Of a stretch of DNA of 64,000 nt, positions 12,561 through 24,977 are shown piece after piece. The first letter of the stretch is position 1; each line of letters begins with the position of its first letter. Made by a program: the position numbers and the translations under genes. Below the pieces are notes generated by a model. That model made no database searches and was not told where the DNA came from. It saw nothing but the letters and a program-made list of their open reading frames with translations. This stretch comes from Acridotheres tristis (Eukaryota > Chordata > Aves > Passeriformes > Sturnidae): NCBI GenBank assembly GCA_037013685.1, contig CM072892.1, positions 17,241,501 to 17,305,500 of the forward strand, written 5' to 3'.

Positions 12561-15500
12561 ACATGGTCTACTTCTTTCAATTAGAACCTTTTTACTCAGT
12601 AAACTCTATGACAGCAGGGACCTGGAATACTGGTGAAGGACATCTTCCTTCCATAGTGTACTGGAATTTGTGGCCTTTAAAGGATTGTATTTGGAGCCTA
12701 AAAGTTGTTTGCTGGCGTTAGAATGCATAACATATCTTACACATTGAGTATTCTATGGAGCTAGATATTAATTCAGGGATTAATCTCAATTGACTGTGGC
12801 GTACCTGGGCCTGACTAAGGCACTGAAACTGGCTTGGCATCTTAGTTGTACAATTAAATGAACTACTACAATTCTTTTATGTATAGCAGTTGTTTGCTGA
12901 AAAAAGAAACTATTGAGCTTTCTAAGCAATAAAGGTATCTTGGAGTGACTGTACGATGCCTATATCCCCAAATCGTCTGTTCTGTTGGTGTTGAATATTA
13001 AATTCTGCAACTTTAAGACTAGTTCCAGGACATTGAGATATTTCAGCTTGCATTTCATTCACCCCATTGTGTCTGGGTATTATAGTACATATGAAGATTG
13101 TTTTAAGAACAGTAGGTGGTCTTCCATACCATATGTGCTACAGTACCTAATGAGGACAAATTAGGAATATTACGTCAACACTAATACAAAAACGCCTCGA
13201 TGCTACAGAGGTGTGTCTTACTTTAGGCACTGTTCATTAGTTAAAAAAATAATGTAAAAATCAAACAAATTTGCTTATGTAGGAGCACTTATATTACTAT
13301 AAAATTCAGAAATTACATCCCTCATGATTTTGGCAAAAAAGCAGATTTGATCAATAACACTAAAACCATTGCACTTTTATAATTGTAGGTGAGAGTATGC
13401 ATTGTTCATACATACTAATACATTGTTTCAGTTTTTGACAAGAAGTAACTTCAGATTTTAAATAACCCTCAGGCAGATAACAGGACCCTCAGACTAAACA
13501 AAAGTATGGAATAACAAAAATACATTAAAATGTAATATACTCTAACATGGGTGGATCCAGCAGTTGCCACACATGCAAGTAATCCACAGGAACTAGATTT
13601 TAAATAGAGTTCTTTGAGAGGATTAACAAATAGCATTGCCCTGTAAGCTTGTCTCTCAAAACAAAAGCTCAAATTTATTCTTCATTTACACATATAAAGC
13701 TCCCTTGAAAGTCAAAAGATTGCAAAAGCAATGAAGGAACTATTTAATCCAGATCCCTAAATCTACTGAGGGCACTTTAACATTAAAATGTAAAGTGAGT
13801 TTATCTGAATATCAAAAATACTTAGAATAATTAATTTTTTTGATGCTTAGAGCCTGGAAGAGGGAATATATTATATTATAATAAGGCTTCACTCTACAAT
13901 TTGTTTCAGGTGAATATAATTTAATACATGCAAAATATTAAAATTATTATATTCTGAAAATGTTCTTCAAATGATTTAGAGCAGAAACACAGGAAAAAAC
14001 CCCAAACCTTTACCTAGGAACAATGACTTCGCTCTAAGTGTCACTATTTTCAAGCATAAACTTACAGTCTCTTGCACCAGTAAGTGATTTCAGTTGAAGA
14101 TGCCTTTTCAAATCAAGTTCAATGCCCATAAACATAACCGTGATAACTTTATTGTGATCTTACAAAAACAGGTATGCAAATTATAGCAGCTGAAAGTTCA
14201 ACGTGGGAGAAGAAAGGATCAATGAACAAAAGCAAATCCTCATAGAAGACCATTAATCAAGTTAAAGGAAGAACATCCACTATATGTCTATTAATTATAC
14301 TAGGCAATTTTTTTCTGTTGTTAAACTAGAGCAGGCCTCATACACGGTTCTGTTTATTGCCTTGAATCTGACATATGGAACACAAAGAGTAATCAGATTA
14401 GGTGATTAATCAGGATCATCAACAGAGACAGTCCTGGATTGTATTTCCTCTAGGTCATGCTATTACTATAAACACAGAAGACAAGACCTGTCTGCTTACA
14501 AGAGGAAATTAAACTGAACACCAGTATTTTACGTGTTTCTATGCCCAAATGCTAATCATACAAAATACAGTTTTTGTTTATCCTGAAATATGAATGTCAG
14601 CATAGAAGTGAATTCCACCATACCATTTATATTCCTAATTCTTAAATGAAGAAATGCACAAGATATTTTATAGAAAAAAAATTCAATCTTCCACAAGATG
14701 TTATTCAGTAGCAGCTAATTATTCTTCTATCACAATATTATTTATTAAGAACTCTTCAGGAAAACCTCATTGATTTTAAAACATTTCAGTTTTGTTGTTG
14801 AGCTCTTTAAGAATTCAAGATTTATAATGGCATAGCATTTGATACTGCTATGTAAGAATATTTCTGATTCATATCCAGTTAGCTAAAAGGTCAACAAAGT
14901 ACTTTAAAAACCTCCTAGGGCTTACTGCATCTGTTGACAGGGTTCAAAGAGAGTTCTGCACCAATTAAGATAGCTTCTAAATGTATGTACATGTGACTAT
15001 TGACTGGATCATCAGAAAACCTATTTTTAAGATCTTTGTGTCATCTTTTGCCGTGTTCTTACAGGAGAACTTATTATACTTGTGATACAGACATATCCTG
15101 AATACTAAGCTATATGTACAGGGAGTGGGAAATCAAGACATAGGTCAAGATACACTGGTCAAGAAAATTTCTTACTACATTTTTAAGTGTGGTGACAAAA
15201 ATGCACCTACATCTAAGGCTATTGTAAAGAGCTGGTTTCAGCAGCCCATAGCTCTAGGGCCCTGCTGCAGATGCAATGGAGCAGGAGTGGTGCTATGATT
15301 TAGCAGACGAGATGGGAAAAAAGTGCAGGCTTTCACACAGGAAAGGCCATCTCTTTAGGCATGGAAACTCTCTCCAGTTAGGCATTGTTAGTCTCTTCCT
15401 TTACTCATCTGCTGTTACGTGACTTAGAAAGGAGAAGGCCAGTTACCTGAGTATGAAAAAGTTCTGACTTGTAAGAGTCACTGTTTAGCTCAATCTGGGC

Positions 15501-17979
15501 ACATCTTTAAAGGACACCAGCTCCTGTAGCTTAAATTATATCCTAAGGCATATTGTTCAAAGAAGCGAGTCCCTGAACAGTGACAGAGGCTACTGTTCCT
15601 ACAAGACTCCTCATTCCCTGGCTGCAGAGGTTGGGAAGCACATGCTTAGCAGAATATGGGACAAGAGGATAAGAACAGATGGCACAGTGATTACAGCCAT
15701 TGAGTATTGCCTCGTGCTGCACAGCAGCTCACTTAATCCAAACTTTCTGCAAGTGCTGTCATTTGTCTGTCTGCTTTCCTGGTGCCCAACATGACATATC
15801 TCGGGTTTGATTTTGCAGAAGTGCTACCATTAAGAATCTGACCATTAAATCTGCTAGAATTGCTATGTGTCTTTTAAGCATTACAAACCACACTTACTGG
15901 GTTAGCTACCAAAAAGGATGCATACTAAATTTTAGATAATTTGCCAGCTTATGTTAAAATACTATTAATGTAATTCACACAGATGGAGAACAGCATCATT
16001 CTCTGGTAGGTGGCTTAAGATGACAGAATTAAAGTTCAATCAAAATATTTATTAACATGCCATTTCAAAAGTAACAGAGATACCAGAAATCAAACTGCCT
16101 GAGAATGATCTTCGATTCTCAATTAATGTAGAAATAAAATAATCATAGATCACGTTTCCAATATTCATAACTACAGCAAATTAGCTGATATGCTACTATT
16201 GGAATAAATTTAGAATAATGCAAAATAGGATTAGACTATGCAAGCCAGGAGAGTTAAGTAATGTATGTCACTTATTTGAGTTCTAATTAGTGTTCAGAGT
16301 TCTAATCAGTGTTCAGCCTTGGATCTTAGTACCTTTCAAAGGTTTTAGAAAAATAATTATTTTATTAAATGCAAGGTATATATGCTAAAATCCATAAACG
16401 TGATTTGATTTTTCATTCTGCTATATTAAGTAAGTTCAAAATGGTTTTTAAGGTTTCAAGGACATATAAAACATATTCTTGAGGCATGTTACTACTTCCT
16501 TTACTCACACCTGAAGTTTAGAAGGGTAAAAAGGACAGATTGGTACCTGAAAGTAGCATGTGTTAGAAAGTAATGAGCTGAAAGTGCAACAGCATGGGTA
16601 AGGAAAACAACATTACAAATGAGAAGCAGAATAATAAAATAAATACAGGCTTATTTGAACAGATAACGGGAAAATATTAGGATTTTAAGTTGAATGCAAT
16701 AAAAAGGAAAAAATCTAAATATCATTAACACAGTTGACTGACAAAGAGAAATGCTGTTCCATATTAAGCTTGCCATGAATGTTAAAGTTATATTCTAATG
16801 AGACAATCGAAAAATGTTTTATTTAAGAGATTTTAGGTATAACATTTTGTATGTTGAACTGGTTTGAATTTGGTTCAAGTTGCACTCTTGAAAGTTATTT
16901 AACCAATATTCTGGTTTCTGCAATCTGCTGTACCACAATGAACACATGGTATAAATAATGCTACATCTTCTGTCAGGAGCTGTGCTTTTTGGACTGTCTG
17001 GACTAACAGAATGATGGAAAAGAACTGTGTAGCCATTCCATTACACACCATGAATGCAGTATACTCCACGAGCCTTCTGAAATAGCATGCTGAATTTCCA
17101 TTTATTTATCATCTTTCCACTTATTTTATTATTTTTTAAAATCTCTAAATTGTTATGCCTTATGTGAAATACTTCTATAGAATAAAATCCACTTGGTGTC
17201 TGCAAACTTTACTTGAACACTGCTGCATGAAATCTTTTCAGACAAAACACTGAAACATCCTGCCATACATTTTAAAAGATTTATTTATTTATTAATTTAT
17301 AAAGATTGATATTTCCTAATCTCAAATAGATATACTTTCAAATACTTTTAGAAGTCATTCCTCCCTGCTTAAAATGAGCTCTTAATAAGGATTCCTCAAG
17401 ATTACATGAGGCAAGAACCAAACTAATCTTATTTCAAGTTTGCTTCTCTGAACTTTCCCATAGGTTTGAAATGTGCTGCTGCTAAAGAGTGCCTTTTTCG
17501 CACAGAACTGTGAATAGGAACACAGTTCTGAAATTAACATAATGAATTATAAAGTCCAGTCATTTGCATGCAACTGTGGCCTGAAAGCTTTTTCAAAACA
17601 GTGATGAAACGTATCTTAAAATTCAGAGATTTCACGTAAGACTTCTAAGAGCTTATGATCTGATCTGGTATAGACAATGCTCACAACACCATCCTCTACC
17701 ACTTCTCAAAGGAAATCATCTTAAACGCTTTTCATCTTTCATTCTTATAAAAGATGAAGCTTATAGACTGGTGTGAACATTTCAAATATTAAATCGGGTA
17801 ATCAATTGTTTGTCTCAATACAGAATTTGGAAAAGCTCTCAATTGCTGGTATTTAAGGTCCTTTTCTCTAAGGAGAACGCGTCCTTGTCTAAGAAAACAA
17901 TTTAATTTATGTATTTAAATGCTTCACCATGTGTATGATCTATATTTGGGAGAAGGAAAACCAATTAGGATCTACATCA

Positions 17980-18110
17980 GAGAATCACAGAATGTGAAGG
18001 ATTTGAAATGGACCTTAAAGATCATCTAGTTCCACCCTGCCCTTGCCATTGACAGGGACACTTCCTACCAGACCAGGCTGCTCACGGCCTTACCCAATTA
18101 CATCCTCTCA
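17980..18110 (-). mobile_element. CR1 LINE 3'-end fragment
   Basis: The plus strand reads agaatcacagaatgtgaagg, then ggaccttaaagatcatctag, then a ttccaccctgccc block and gaccaggctgctca. This is the well-known reverse complement of the avian CR1 3' tail, so the copy lies on the minus strand, in the sense orientation of TTC8 intron 1. It is short and 5'-truncated, as is usual for CR1. Confidence 0.8.
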
Positions 18111-19233
18111 TTGCTGTTTTGTTAATTTCCTCTTAAGCATTTTTTCTCAGCCCCATACATTTTCTACTCCTTACCAGGCCTACTGGAAACAGCCTAGCAG
18201 AAGTTTGGAGTTGATAGGTGTAACAATACCATTTTATACTTGAGCTTAAGAACAGAGTAGAAATGAAGCTGTCTTTACATTCCCATGTTGAGATCACAGA
18301 TTGAAAAAGATTTTACTCATGAAAAAACTTTTAAAATTAAGAGCAACAGAAGCATTATGATCTTTACAACTTTTATTTACTGTTATCTGTGCAATTTCAA
18401 GAGCTTCTTTCACAAATCAAGTGTTGCAAAGATCACATATATAAAGACCCAATAATGTAAATGCATATAAATAATACAGCACTAGCATAGAACTGAGTCC
18501 CATTTAGGCTTCAGGAATAATGTTCTTGGAATACTTTCTCCACTAAAAATGTTTCTGCTGATGGGTCCTTGTTAGTGCCTTACAGTATAAAGCACAAAAA
18601 ATCTTTTAAATATCTATCCTAAACCAGTTCAAATAATTACTGTGCTTTATATTTACACTATTGTGTGACTATGCTTTCTTTAAAGACTTGTGCTTTGTGA
18701 TAAAAAGACCTGCATTCAAGATTCTTAAAACATCTGTCTATAGGATGTTTTGAAAGACTTACAGATTTACTGCAAAGTGTTTAAGATGAAGTCTGTTCAA
18801 TTACTGTTTTTAAAAAATGGCATAAAAATGTTTGCATGCATGTAAACAATAATCCAGAAACAACTTTCCCAAATCCTTTTTTCTTATAGAAGGGTGAGAA
18901 AATATGTAGGTATTGAAAAACGAGTCCTACGTTTCCAGAGATTCTGCAGCTGGAAAAAGAGCAAAGACAGAGATATGTAAATGCCTCCTATCCCGAGGTA
19001 GGCTCATAGGTAGGCTGAGCTAAAATGCCTGTCTCTTAACCTTATGTGATTTGGTCCTTGCAGCAGCTATGGTTTTTAAACATCAGTATAAAATCAACTG
19101 GAACATCCCTAGCAGACCTGATTTTTAATCTCAGCTTTACTCTCTTTAACTCCGCAAAACCTTGAGTGCGTTAAAGCTCTCGTTGCCAAGAGCCCGACCC
19201 GCACTGCTGTCACAGCACTGCTCCGGCAGCACC

Positions 19234-19260
19234 GCTCCCCGCTCCCCGCTCCCCGCTCCC
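19234..19260. repeat. 7-bp tandem repeat (GCTCCCC)n in the TTC8 CpG island
   Basis: Almost four consecutive copies of a 7-bp unit, gctcccc, lie just inside TTC8 intron 1. The run is a GC-rich minisatellite-like stretch and a plausible site of length polymorphism. Confidence 0.85.
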
Positions 19261-19552
19261 ATCTCTGGGGCGGGCGGGGGAGGCTCCACCGGGGCGTGTC
19301 TGGGGCGGAGCGCAGCGCCCGCTCGCCGCCCCCGGGCCCGGGGGAGAGAAGGGAGCGCGGAGAGGCAGCACTGGCCGGCCTCCCGCTCAGGGAGCTCGGC
19401 TCCGGGATCCCAGCGCTCGCTTGTCGCTCACAGGGATCGCACCCGCCCCTCCGGCGGCTGCAGCAGGCACAGAGGGGTGCCGTGGTGCTGAGGCAGCCGG
19501 GACGCGGCCGCTGCCGGCCCTCACCGCCGCCGCCCGGCCCGGCCCCCGCTAC

Positions 19553-19660
19553 CTGCTCGCTGGGCGGCCTCTCCAGCAGCTGCGAGCAGACATCGGCGCA
19601 CTCACGGAACTTCCTCCGCCTGAAGTAGCTCCAGGCCTGGAACAGCGGCTCCAGGCCCAT
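19553..19660 (-). CDS. TTC8: TTC8 exon 1, coding part (residues 1-36)
   Basis: The start codon is at 19658-19660 and 36 codons follow, opening MGLEPLFQAW and ending PPSEQ in phase 0. The core SYFRRRKF...CADVCSQLLE is the conserved N-terminal helical pair of BBS8, the first TPR-like segment. The donor reads CAG|GTAGCG, which has GT but is weaker than consensus downstream. This start was chosen because vertebrate TTC8 begins a few residues before the (M)EPL...AWSYFRRRKF block. The frame is open upstream for about 90 codons through the CpG island, so an N-terminal extension cannot be excluded from sequence alone. The exon lies inside a CpG island, as expected for a broadly expressed ciliary gene. 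The next piece is either the cassette at 11152 or exon 2 at 8161; both are phase 0, so both joins keep the frame. Confidence 0.93.
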
Positions 19661-20619
19661 CTCGCCGGCGGGAGCACCGAGGAGGTCCGGCCGGGCCCCG
19701 GAGCCTCCCGCCGCGTTGCCGCCGAGCGGGGCCGAGCTGGTGCTGCCGCGGAGCCGCCGGGCCCCGCCTCGGCCGGCTGGGGCGGAGCGCCGGGGCCGTG
19801 GGGGAGGCGGCTCTGGCGGCCTCCGGGGCCCTGCCGGTGCCGGGCAGCTGCCCTGCGACCCCGGGCACGGAGCTGCGGCCCCGCTCTCGGCCGAGCCTCT
19901 CCCTGCCAGCGCCTCGCGTGGGCTTATCACATACCAAAGTGACCAGACTGAAAGCAGAATTTGATCTGTAATACTGGGACCAGTAGACTTCCAATAACCT
20001 CAGTGTTCTTAACTGCTGTCATTTTCTGTCCTGTTATCTAAAGGAGTTAGAGTAAATGCCTAAATAAGAATAATACAGTCCATTAATCCATGTTTGATAA
20101 AATGTCCTTAAGAGCCATGGAGCCCTGGTTGAGAAAAGTACAGATTGCTGTGAACAACACTTTTCAGTCTTGCAGACTGTATCGGTTCCTTTAGTTCATT
20201 TCTTATCGTGGGGAAATTATCAGACCGAGATATTTAGAGATTTAAAAGCTGGACTACAATTGCTCCTAGTTTATATGTACTATAAAATGGTGATTGCAGC
20301 CATCAACAAAAGTAAAAGAAAAAAAGCCTAGGGATGCTTGGAGCAGTAACTGCATTTGTGGTGTGAAAATCTTTGAGGGACGAACACCAACAAGATTGCA
20401 AAAATCACATTGTAGCCATTTAAAGAGATCATTCTGGTTTTATTGCTTTTGTCTCACTTAAACCACCAATTTGTCCAAGATGCATGAAATTAATAGCCAG
20501 GCTGGCAAGATCAATATCAGGTGCAAAGATGGAGAAGCAGAAGTGCCTGTCCCAGAACTATCCCTTATTCAAATATGGGAGTAAGTGGCTTGAACTGAAG
20601 TCGCAGTTATAAACAGCTT

Positions 20620-21045
20620 TGCTTTGGTTGTCCTGTGAACAGTGTACAGGTCTATTGGGTTTTCATGGCAAGGCTTTGGTTGAGAGCCCATGTGAGTGGC
20701 TTCTGTCACAAGCTGCTGAAAGCTTCCCTTAGGTCTAATAGAGCTGCTGGACAAGGCCAATGGTGGTAGCACCTCTGGGATAACAATTTTTAAAGGGGAG
20801 AAAAAACCTGCACAACTGCAGCTCAAGACAGGACTATGTGAAACAACTATGAAGGTCAGTAAAGAAGGGGAAGCAGTGCTCCAGGCACCAGAGCAGAGAT
20901 CCTGCAGCCTGTGGTGAAGACCATAGTGAGACAGCTGTGCCTCTGCAGCCCATGAAGGACTGCGGGGGAGCAGAGGATGCTTGAAGGAAGCAGGTGGCTG
21001 CTCCAAGGGAGCTGTTACCCCATGGAAAGGTCACAATCTGAAGTC
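20620..21045 (+). mobile_element. Avian endogenous-retrovirus LTR fragment, plus orientation
   Basis: The plus strand carries, in order, gggttttcatggcaaggctt, gtggcttctgtcacaagctg, atggtggtagcacctctggg followed by ataac, then ctccaggcaccagagcagag and gcagcctgtggtgaagacca. These are characteristic phrases of a common avian ERV LTR family. The region after the ataac phrase corresponds to the TATA-like/start region in better copies. The copy is old and ends abruptly near 21045. The 145-residue minus-strand frame at 20569-21006 lies inside it and is a repeat shadow. The class (probably ERVL-type) is recalled, not tested. Confidence 0.65.
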
Positions 21046-21639
21046 AGATGGGTAGATACTGCAGCATAACTCCTCAGCAAAAGGAAGGGGAAGATGGTTC
21101 TGCAGCAATTTTTGTTTGCTGTACTGCTAGGAAAGGTATTCATTGCACTTAGTGATCAAGCTCAACTACTGTTGCCCTATGGCAGCAATTAGATCAAGAT
21201 GCATCTTCAGCTTTCTCACAATGAGATTTTAGTGTTGCAAATGACAAGAAAATCAATTTTCCTTCTTTCCAACTACCCCCTGGAAGGGGTTTTTGTTCTC
21301 TCTTTGGTTGCAAATAAGTAGGTTTTTTCCACATGATGTATGAAGCCAGAAAATTTTTCTCTGGTATTGGCACACAGATTATCCTGTGCATATCATATCT
21401 GATAATACTGCTTTTCACTTCCTGTGTAGAGGAATATTCTGAGCTTTCTAATATGGAGATTCTCATTTATATTGATAATTGAAATCCCCAGCTTTGATTT
21501 TTTAACCAGTATTTTCTCCAAATATTATCTCTATGGGTGGCCCCATTCCACTTCTCTAACTTACTAAAATCCTGGAATACAGCACAGAGAGTCCCTGTGG
21601 CTGTCATTGTGTGCTTTGTAGAGCTCTTTATGATTCAGG

Positions 21640-21785
21640 TCCTTCTGCAACAGGCTGCTCCAGTGGGCCCCCCATCGGGTCACAAGTCCTATCATGAACT
21701 TGCTCCAGCATGGGCTCTTCTCTCCATGAGGCCACAGGTCCTGCAAGGAGCCTGCTCCAGCACAGGTTTGCCCTGTGGCTGGAAG
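21640..21785 (-). mobile_element. Avian endogenous-retrovirus LTR fragment, inverted
   Basis: Read on the minus strand, this contains the repeated phrases gctggagcaggctccttgca, ggacctgtggcctcatggag, cccatgctggagcaag and ggacttgtgacccgatgggg. These belong to the same LTR family as the piece at 20620-21045 and follow directly after the point where that piece stops. Its orientation is opposite. It is either a separate insertion or the displaced second half of the first. Confidence 0.6.
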
Positions 21786-24700
21786 CGTTATCTATTACAA
21801 GATAGCTTTTCAGTGTCTTAGAGGAAATCAGTGGTTGTTTTTAGTACCAGTAGTAGTGCTTAAATCTCAGTGTTCAGGAATTACCTTTGTGTGTAGAGTG
21901 TGGAAAAAGAATAATTTTGAATATGCTTTGTTTCTTTCCCAGAGTTCAGGGCTAAGACACTATTTGTACTCTGCTAGAGCTATCCACTTCTTCAGCCACC
22001 CTCTCAAAATGAGGAAAATTAACTTTGTGCAAAGTTCAACAAAATTAATTTGAGGAATTACACCTGAGATGTACCTGATTTGTAGGAGAAGAACAAATTT
22101 TAATTTTTCTGTGGAACATTGACAGGAGAAAAAAAATCAGAATTTAGTAATAGAGCATCCTGGGAGAGACTGTCTAAGTGGACAAAACATTTTCCCATAT
22201 GAAATGTTACAAGTAGTGTCTGATTGTGTGATATTATGAAAGGTGGAATTTGCCTGGCTTTAGTGCAATATAGGCTTGTTGGCATTTTTTTACCAAAGTT
22301 TTGTAGTCTAGTGGTTAGTCCTTTCCACTACCTTAGTTAAAATGCTTAACTGATCATAATAGTCAAATGTTCTCCAACTATAATGATTTCCTCCATGTGT
22401 ATTGAGTCTGTGCTTTATTGGGACAATGACAGGTATGTAACATAACTACAGAAATCACCAGGGTTTATTTAAGAAAAGTCATGTGCTTGTCTTGTATAAC
22501 TGTGCACATTCATTGTATTAGAGGTGACCTGACCTTAGCTGGGATGTTTTGAGTGACTGTTCTCATCCTCTGCGAATGGACAGGAAATTGAGTGGTGCTG
22601 CTTCATTTACAGCTTGAGTATTATGATGATATCATTGTCACATAGATAATTTGGACCTTGGCTTCATTGATTTGAACCAAGAACAAAAAATTCAGGAATC
22701 AGAAGTAACAGTCAGTTCCTCTTCTCTCTATTATTTATTCTTAATTTGAAAACTAGTTGTCCCTGAGATAGGCTGCAATAAAAAACTCTCACTATAGTTA
22801 TTTATGGATGTAAATATCAGGGAGCTCTACTGAACAGAATGAATTATTTATTTTTATTCAGAAAAAACATGGGTGTGTATAATTGCTTTTTAAAAATGTA
22901 GATTTTGTGACAACTGTGTACTGGACTTTAATCATGTTTTAATTAACTGTTCAATACCTTGTCATGACTAAATGTTTCTTAGAGATTTAAATCTGCTTCA
23001 CATTTTCACCTTTTATTTTAATAGTTTTTTCCATTTTGCTGAGGACACTTCAAACTGATTCTGAACACTGGCTCTGAGTGGATAGATGTCTTTAATGTTT
23101 TTCATCTTTATAGACTCCTCCAGAATAAATGATTGAGATGCTTAAAATGCTTTGCATTTTCTAGATATTTTTATAACTTTTCTTTGCCAGTCTCTTAATA
23201 TTTAAAGTGAGTTTAAATGTATCTAATGTATCATGAGATACATGAATTAGCTTCTTACAAAGTACATGCAGAAGAGAGTAGGATAGGACCCATCAACACT
23301 TAATATACCTTTCATTTTAAAAACATAGATGCTATAGGTTGACTTTGTCTCCCATGACTGTAAGTTTCCCATGAGAGTCCTTTGCACACCAATCAATCAT
23401 ACTTATTTCTTGAATTAAGAATGCTAATGCTCAGCCTTATGAATGTGCATTCATAATACTCTCCTCATGAATGTGCATTCTTACAATAAAACCAGAAATA
23501 GAACTTAAAAATAGATCCTAAAATTCTGTTGATGTCTCTGAGGAGAAATATCCTGTATCCCTTAGTAGCTAACTCATTTAGATGCAGGCTACTGCTTCTG
23601 TCAGTTACTCATCTCTCTTGAGATATAAGATTGCATAAGAAAGATGTAATTTGCAGCTCAATACAATTAACAAGGACTTGAAAACAAATATTGAAGTTGT
23701 GACACATGTACCTGCAGATTGCCTCAGCTGGAAATGTCTTGCTCACCTTTGAGCAAGAGTTGGCACCATGAAAGTTGATGTGTAATAAAGGTTCATTCTG
23801 ATGAGTCAGATACCTTTGGTATCAGGAAAATTGAGAACAACACAGCATAGAGCAGGCCTTGTTTTGTGTTCTCTGAAGGAACCCAAATGGGACTACAGAT
23901 CAGGCCATGTCGGGGAAAGGCACACAGATGTGGCAGAAGAGCACAAAGAGGAAGTTCCCTCTTTATGTGCTATTTTCAGCAAGGACTCTGACATCTGAAG
24001 CTGAGTTCACGTATTTGCTTGCAGAACTCATTTCTTCCTGACTGGAGAAAATTTAGAGATGTCATGCAAATGAAATTGCATTAAGAGTAGAGTTTTTTTT
24101 CTGAGGCATTGATTCAGCATCCGGGAAAGTAATTAGTAGTAACAGCTTTAGGTTTTATTCTGCGACCAGCCAAGAAACAACATGCATCAATAGCAATTAT
24201 TGCAATCATAAATAAGAATTCTGCTGTTTCTTTCTTACCATAAAGGATATCCTAATCATGGTTACCATAGTCTAGCTGAAAAGGGACCATCCAGCAGTTG
24301 ATAGCAGAAATGAGATGGCAATAATGTTCAGGTCCTAAACATCAATCTTCCTTCACAGGACTTTATGTCTGTCCTCTGTTATTTATGCATTGACTGAACC
24401 CACTCTTTGTAATCATGCCCACACCTCCTTCAGTGTACAGGATGAATGGGATGCTTTTCAAGTGAGATTATTACCTTACTTTTTATCTGTAGTGCTTCAT
24501 ATGAGGCACTATTTCATGTTTGATGCAGATGCTCTGTATGCTGTGCTGAATATAGATTGGTGTTCATAACACTAGAAGAAATTAATGCAGCTATGAAAAA
24601 GGCTGACACGTTATTTCCATTTAAAGAGAGGTTGTAAAAAATTGCGAAAGATCCACTGATGACTGGATATTGAGCTTAAAAATATTTGGACTTCACTATT

Positions 24701-24964
24701 TTTCTTCCTTTTCAAGTTTAGAGCAGCTAGACTAACACACTTATTTGCAATGGATCTTAAATATAAAAGTAGGAAACCTGGTAATAGTACTAAGTTAGCA
24801 GTCATGTCTGGAAATCTTGATATAAATGGTTTTGGTCATACATACCTGTATATATAAATGCAGTGGAGGGAGAATACAGATCTCCTGGTACTAAGCCTAC
24901 TGTATTAATTACAAAACCATACCAGCATCATCATTTGTTATATACTGGTTAGCTCCCACCAAGA

Positions 24965-24977
24965 AAAAAAAAAAAAG
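24965..24977. repeat. Homopolymer A run
   Basis: An uninterrupted adenine run of about 13 bases in the intergenic region. It is not followed by a recognisable retroposon boundary. Confidence 0.8.

Larger units (their letters stand above)
11153..19552 (-). other. TTC8: TTC8 intron between exon 1 and cassette exon 2A
   Basis: An 8.4 kb first intron. It holds two decayed CR1 fragments (about 12140-12560 and 17980-18110) and, at its right end, part of the TTC8 CpG island. A 19-bp direct tandem duplication with one mismatch lies at 16279-16316. No further coding exon was recognised. Confidence 0.8.
1..19660 (-). other. TTC8: TTC8 (BBS8) gene, 5' part of the transcription unit
   Basis: This is the span of the minus-strand TTC8 gene inside the window, from the start codon to the left edge. 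Seven coding pieces were identified: 19553-19660, 11123-11152 (cassette), 8041-8161, 5759-5822, 5446-5605 and 4601-4690. The sixth conventional exon onward, which encodes the main TPR array, is not visible and should lie left of base 1. The joined pieces give 191 codons (181 without the cassette) with no frame break, about a third of the roughly 515-541 residues usual for the family. TTC8 is a subunit of the BBSome, the octameric coat that moves membrane proteins in and out of cilia. The identity rests on strong colinear resemblance to vertebrate TTC8 as I know it. The 5' UTR and transcription start were not determined. Confidence 0.95.
19160..19930. promoter_or_regulatory. TTC8: TTC8 promoter / exon 1 CpG island
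   Basis: An abrupt GC- and CpG-rich block surrounded by AT-rich DNA covers exon 1 of TTC8 and the bases upstream of its start. It has GC-box-like runs (for example ggggcgggcggggg at 19266-19279) and a 7-bp tandem array at 19234-19260. No TATA box at a credible distance and no complete RFX X-box were found, although GTTGCC half sites occur (for example 19182-19187). Transcription is expected leftward. The long open frames on both strands here result from a low stop-codon frequency, not extra genes. Confidence 0.8.

Noticed and set aside
19182..19187. Possible RFX X-box for a ciliary gene promoter
   Set aside because: Only a GTTGCC half site is present; no matching second half (RGYAAC) at the required spacing was found here or elsewhere in the TTC8 CpG island.
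19109..19994. ORFs of 82-273 codons on both strands around TTC8 exon 1
   Set aside because: Same CpG-island effect. Only the 36 codons of exon 1 match a protein family.
20569..21006. 145-codon minus-strand ORF
   Set aside because: It lies within an avian LTR fragment and has no protein-family features.
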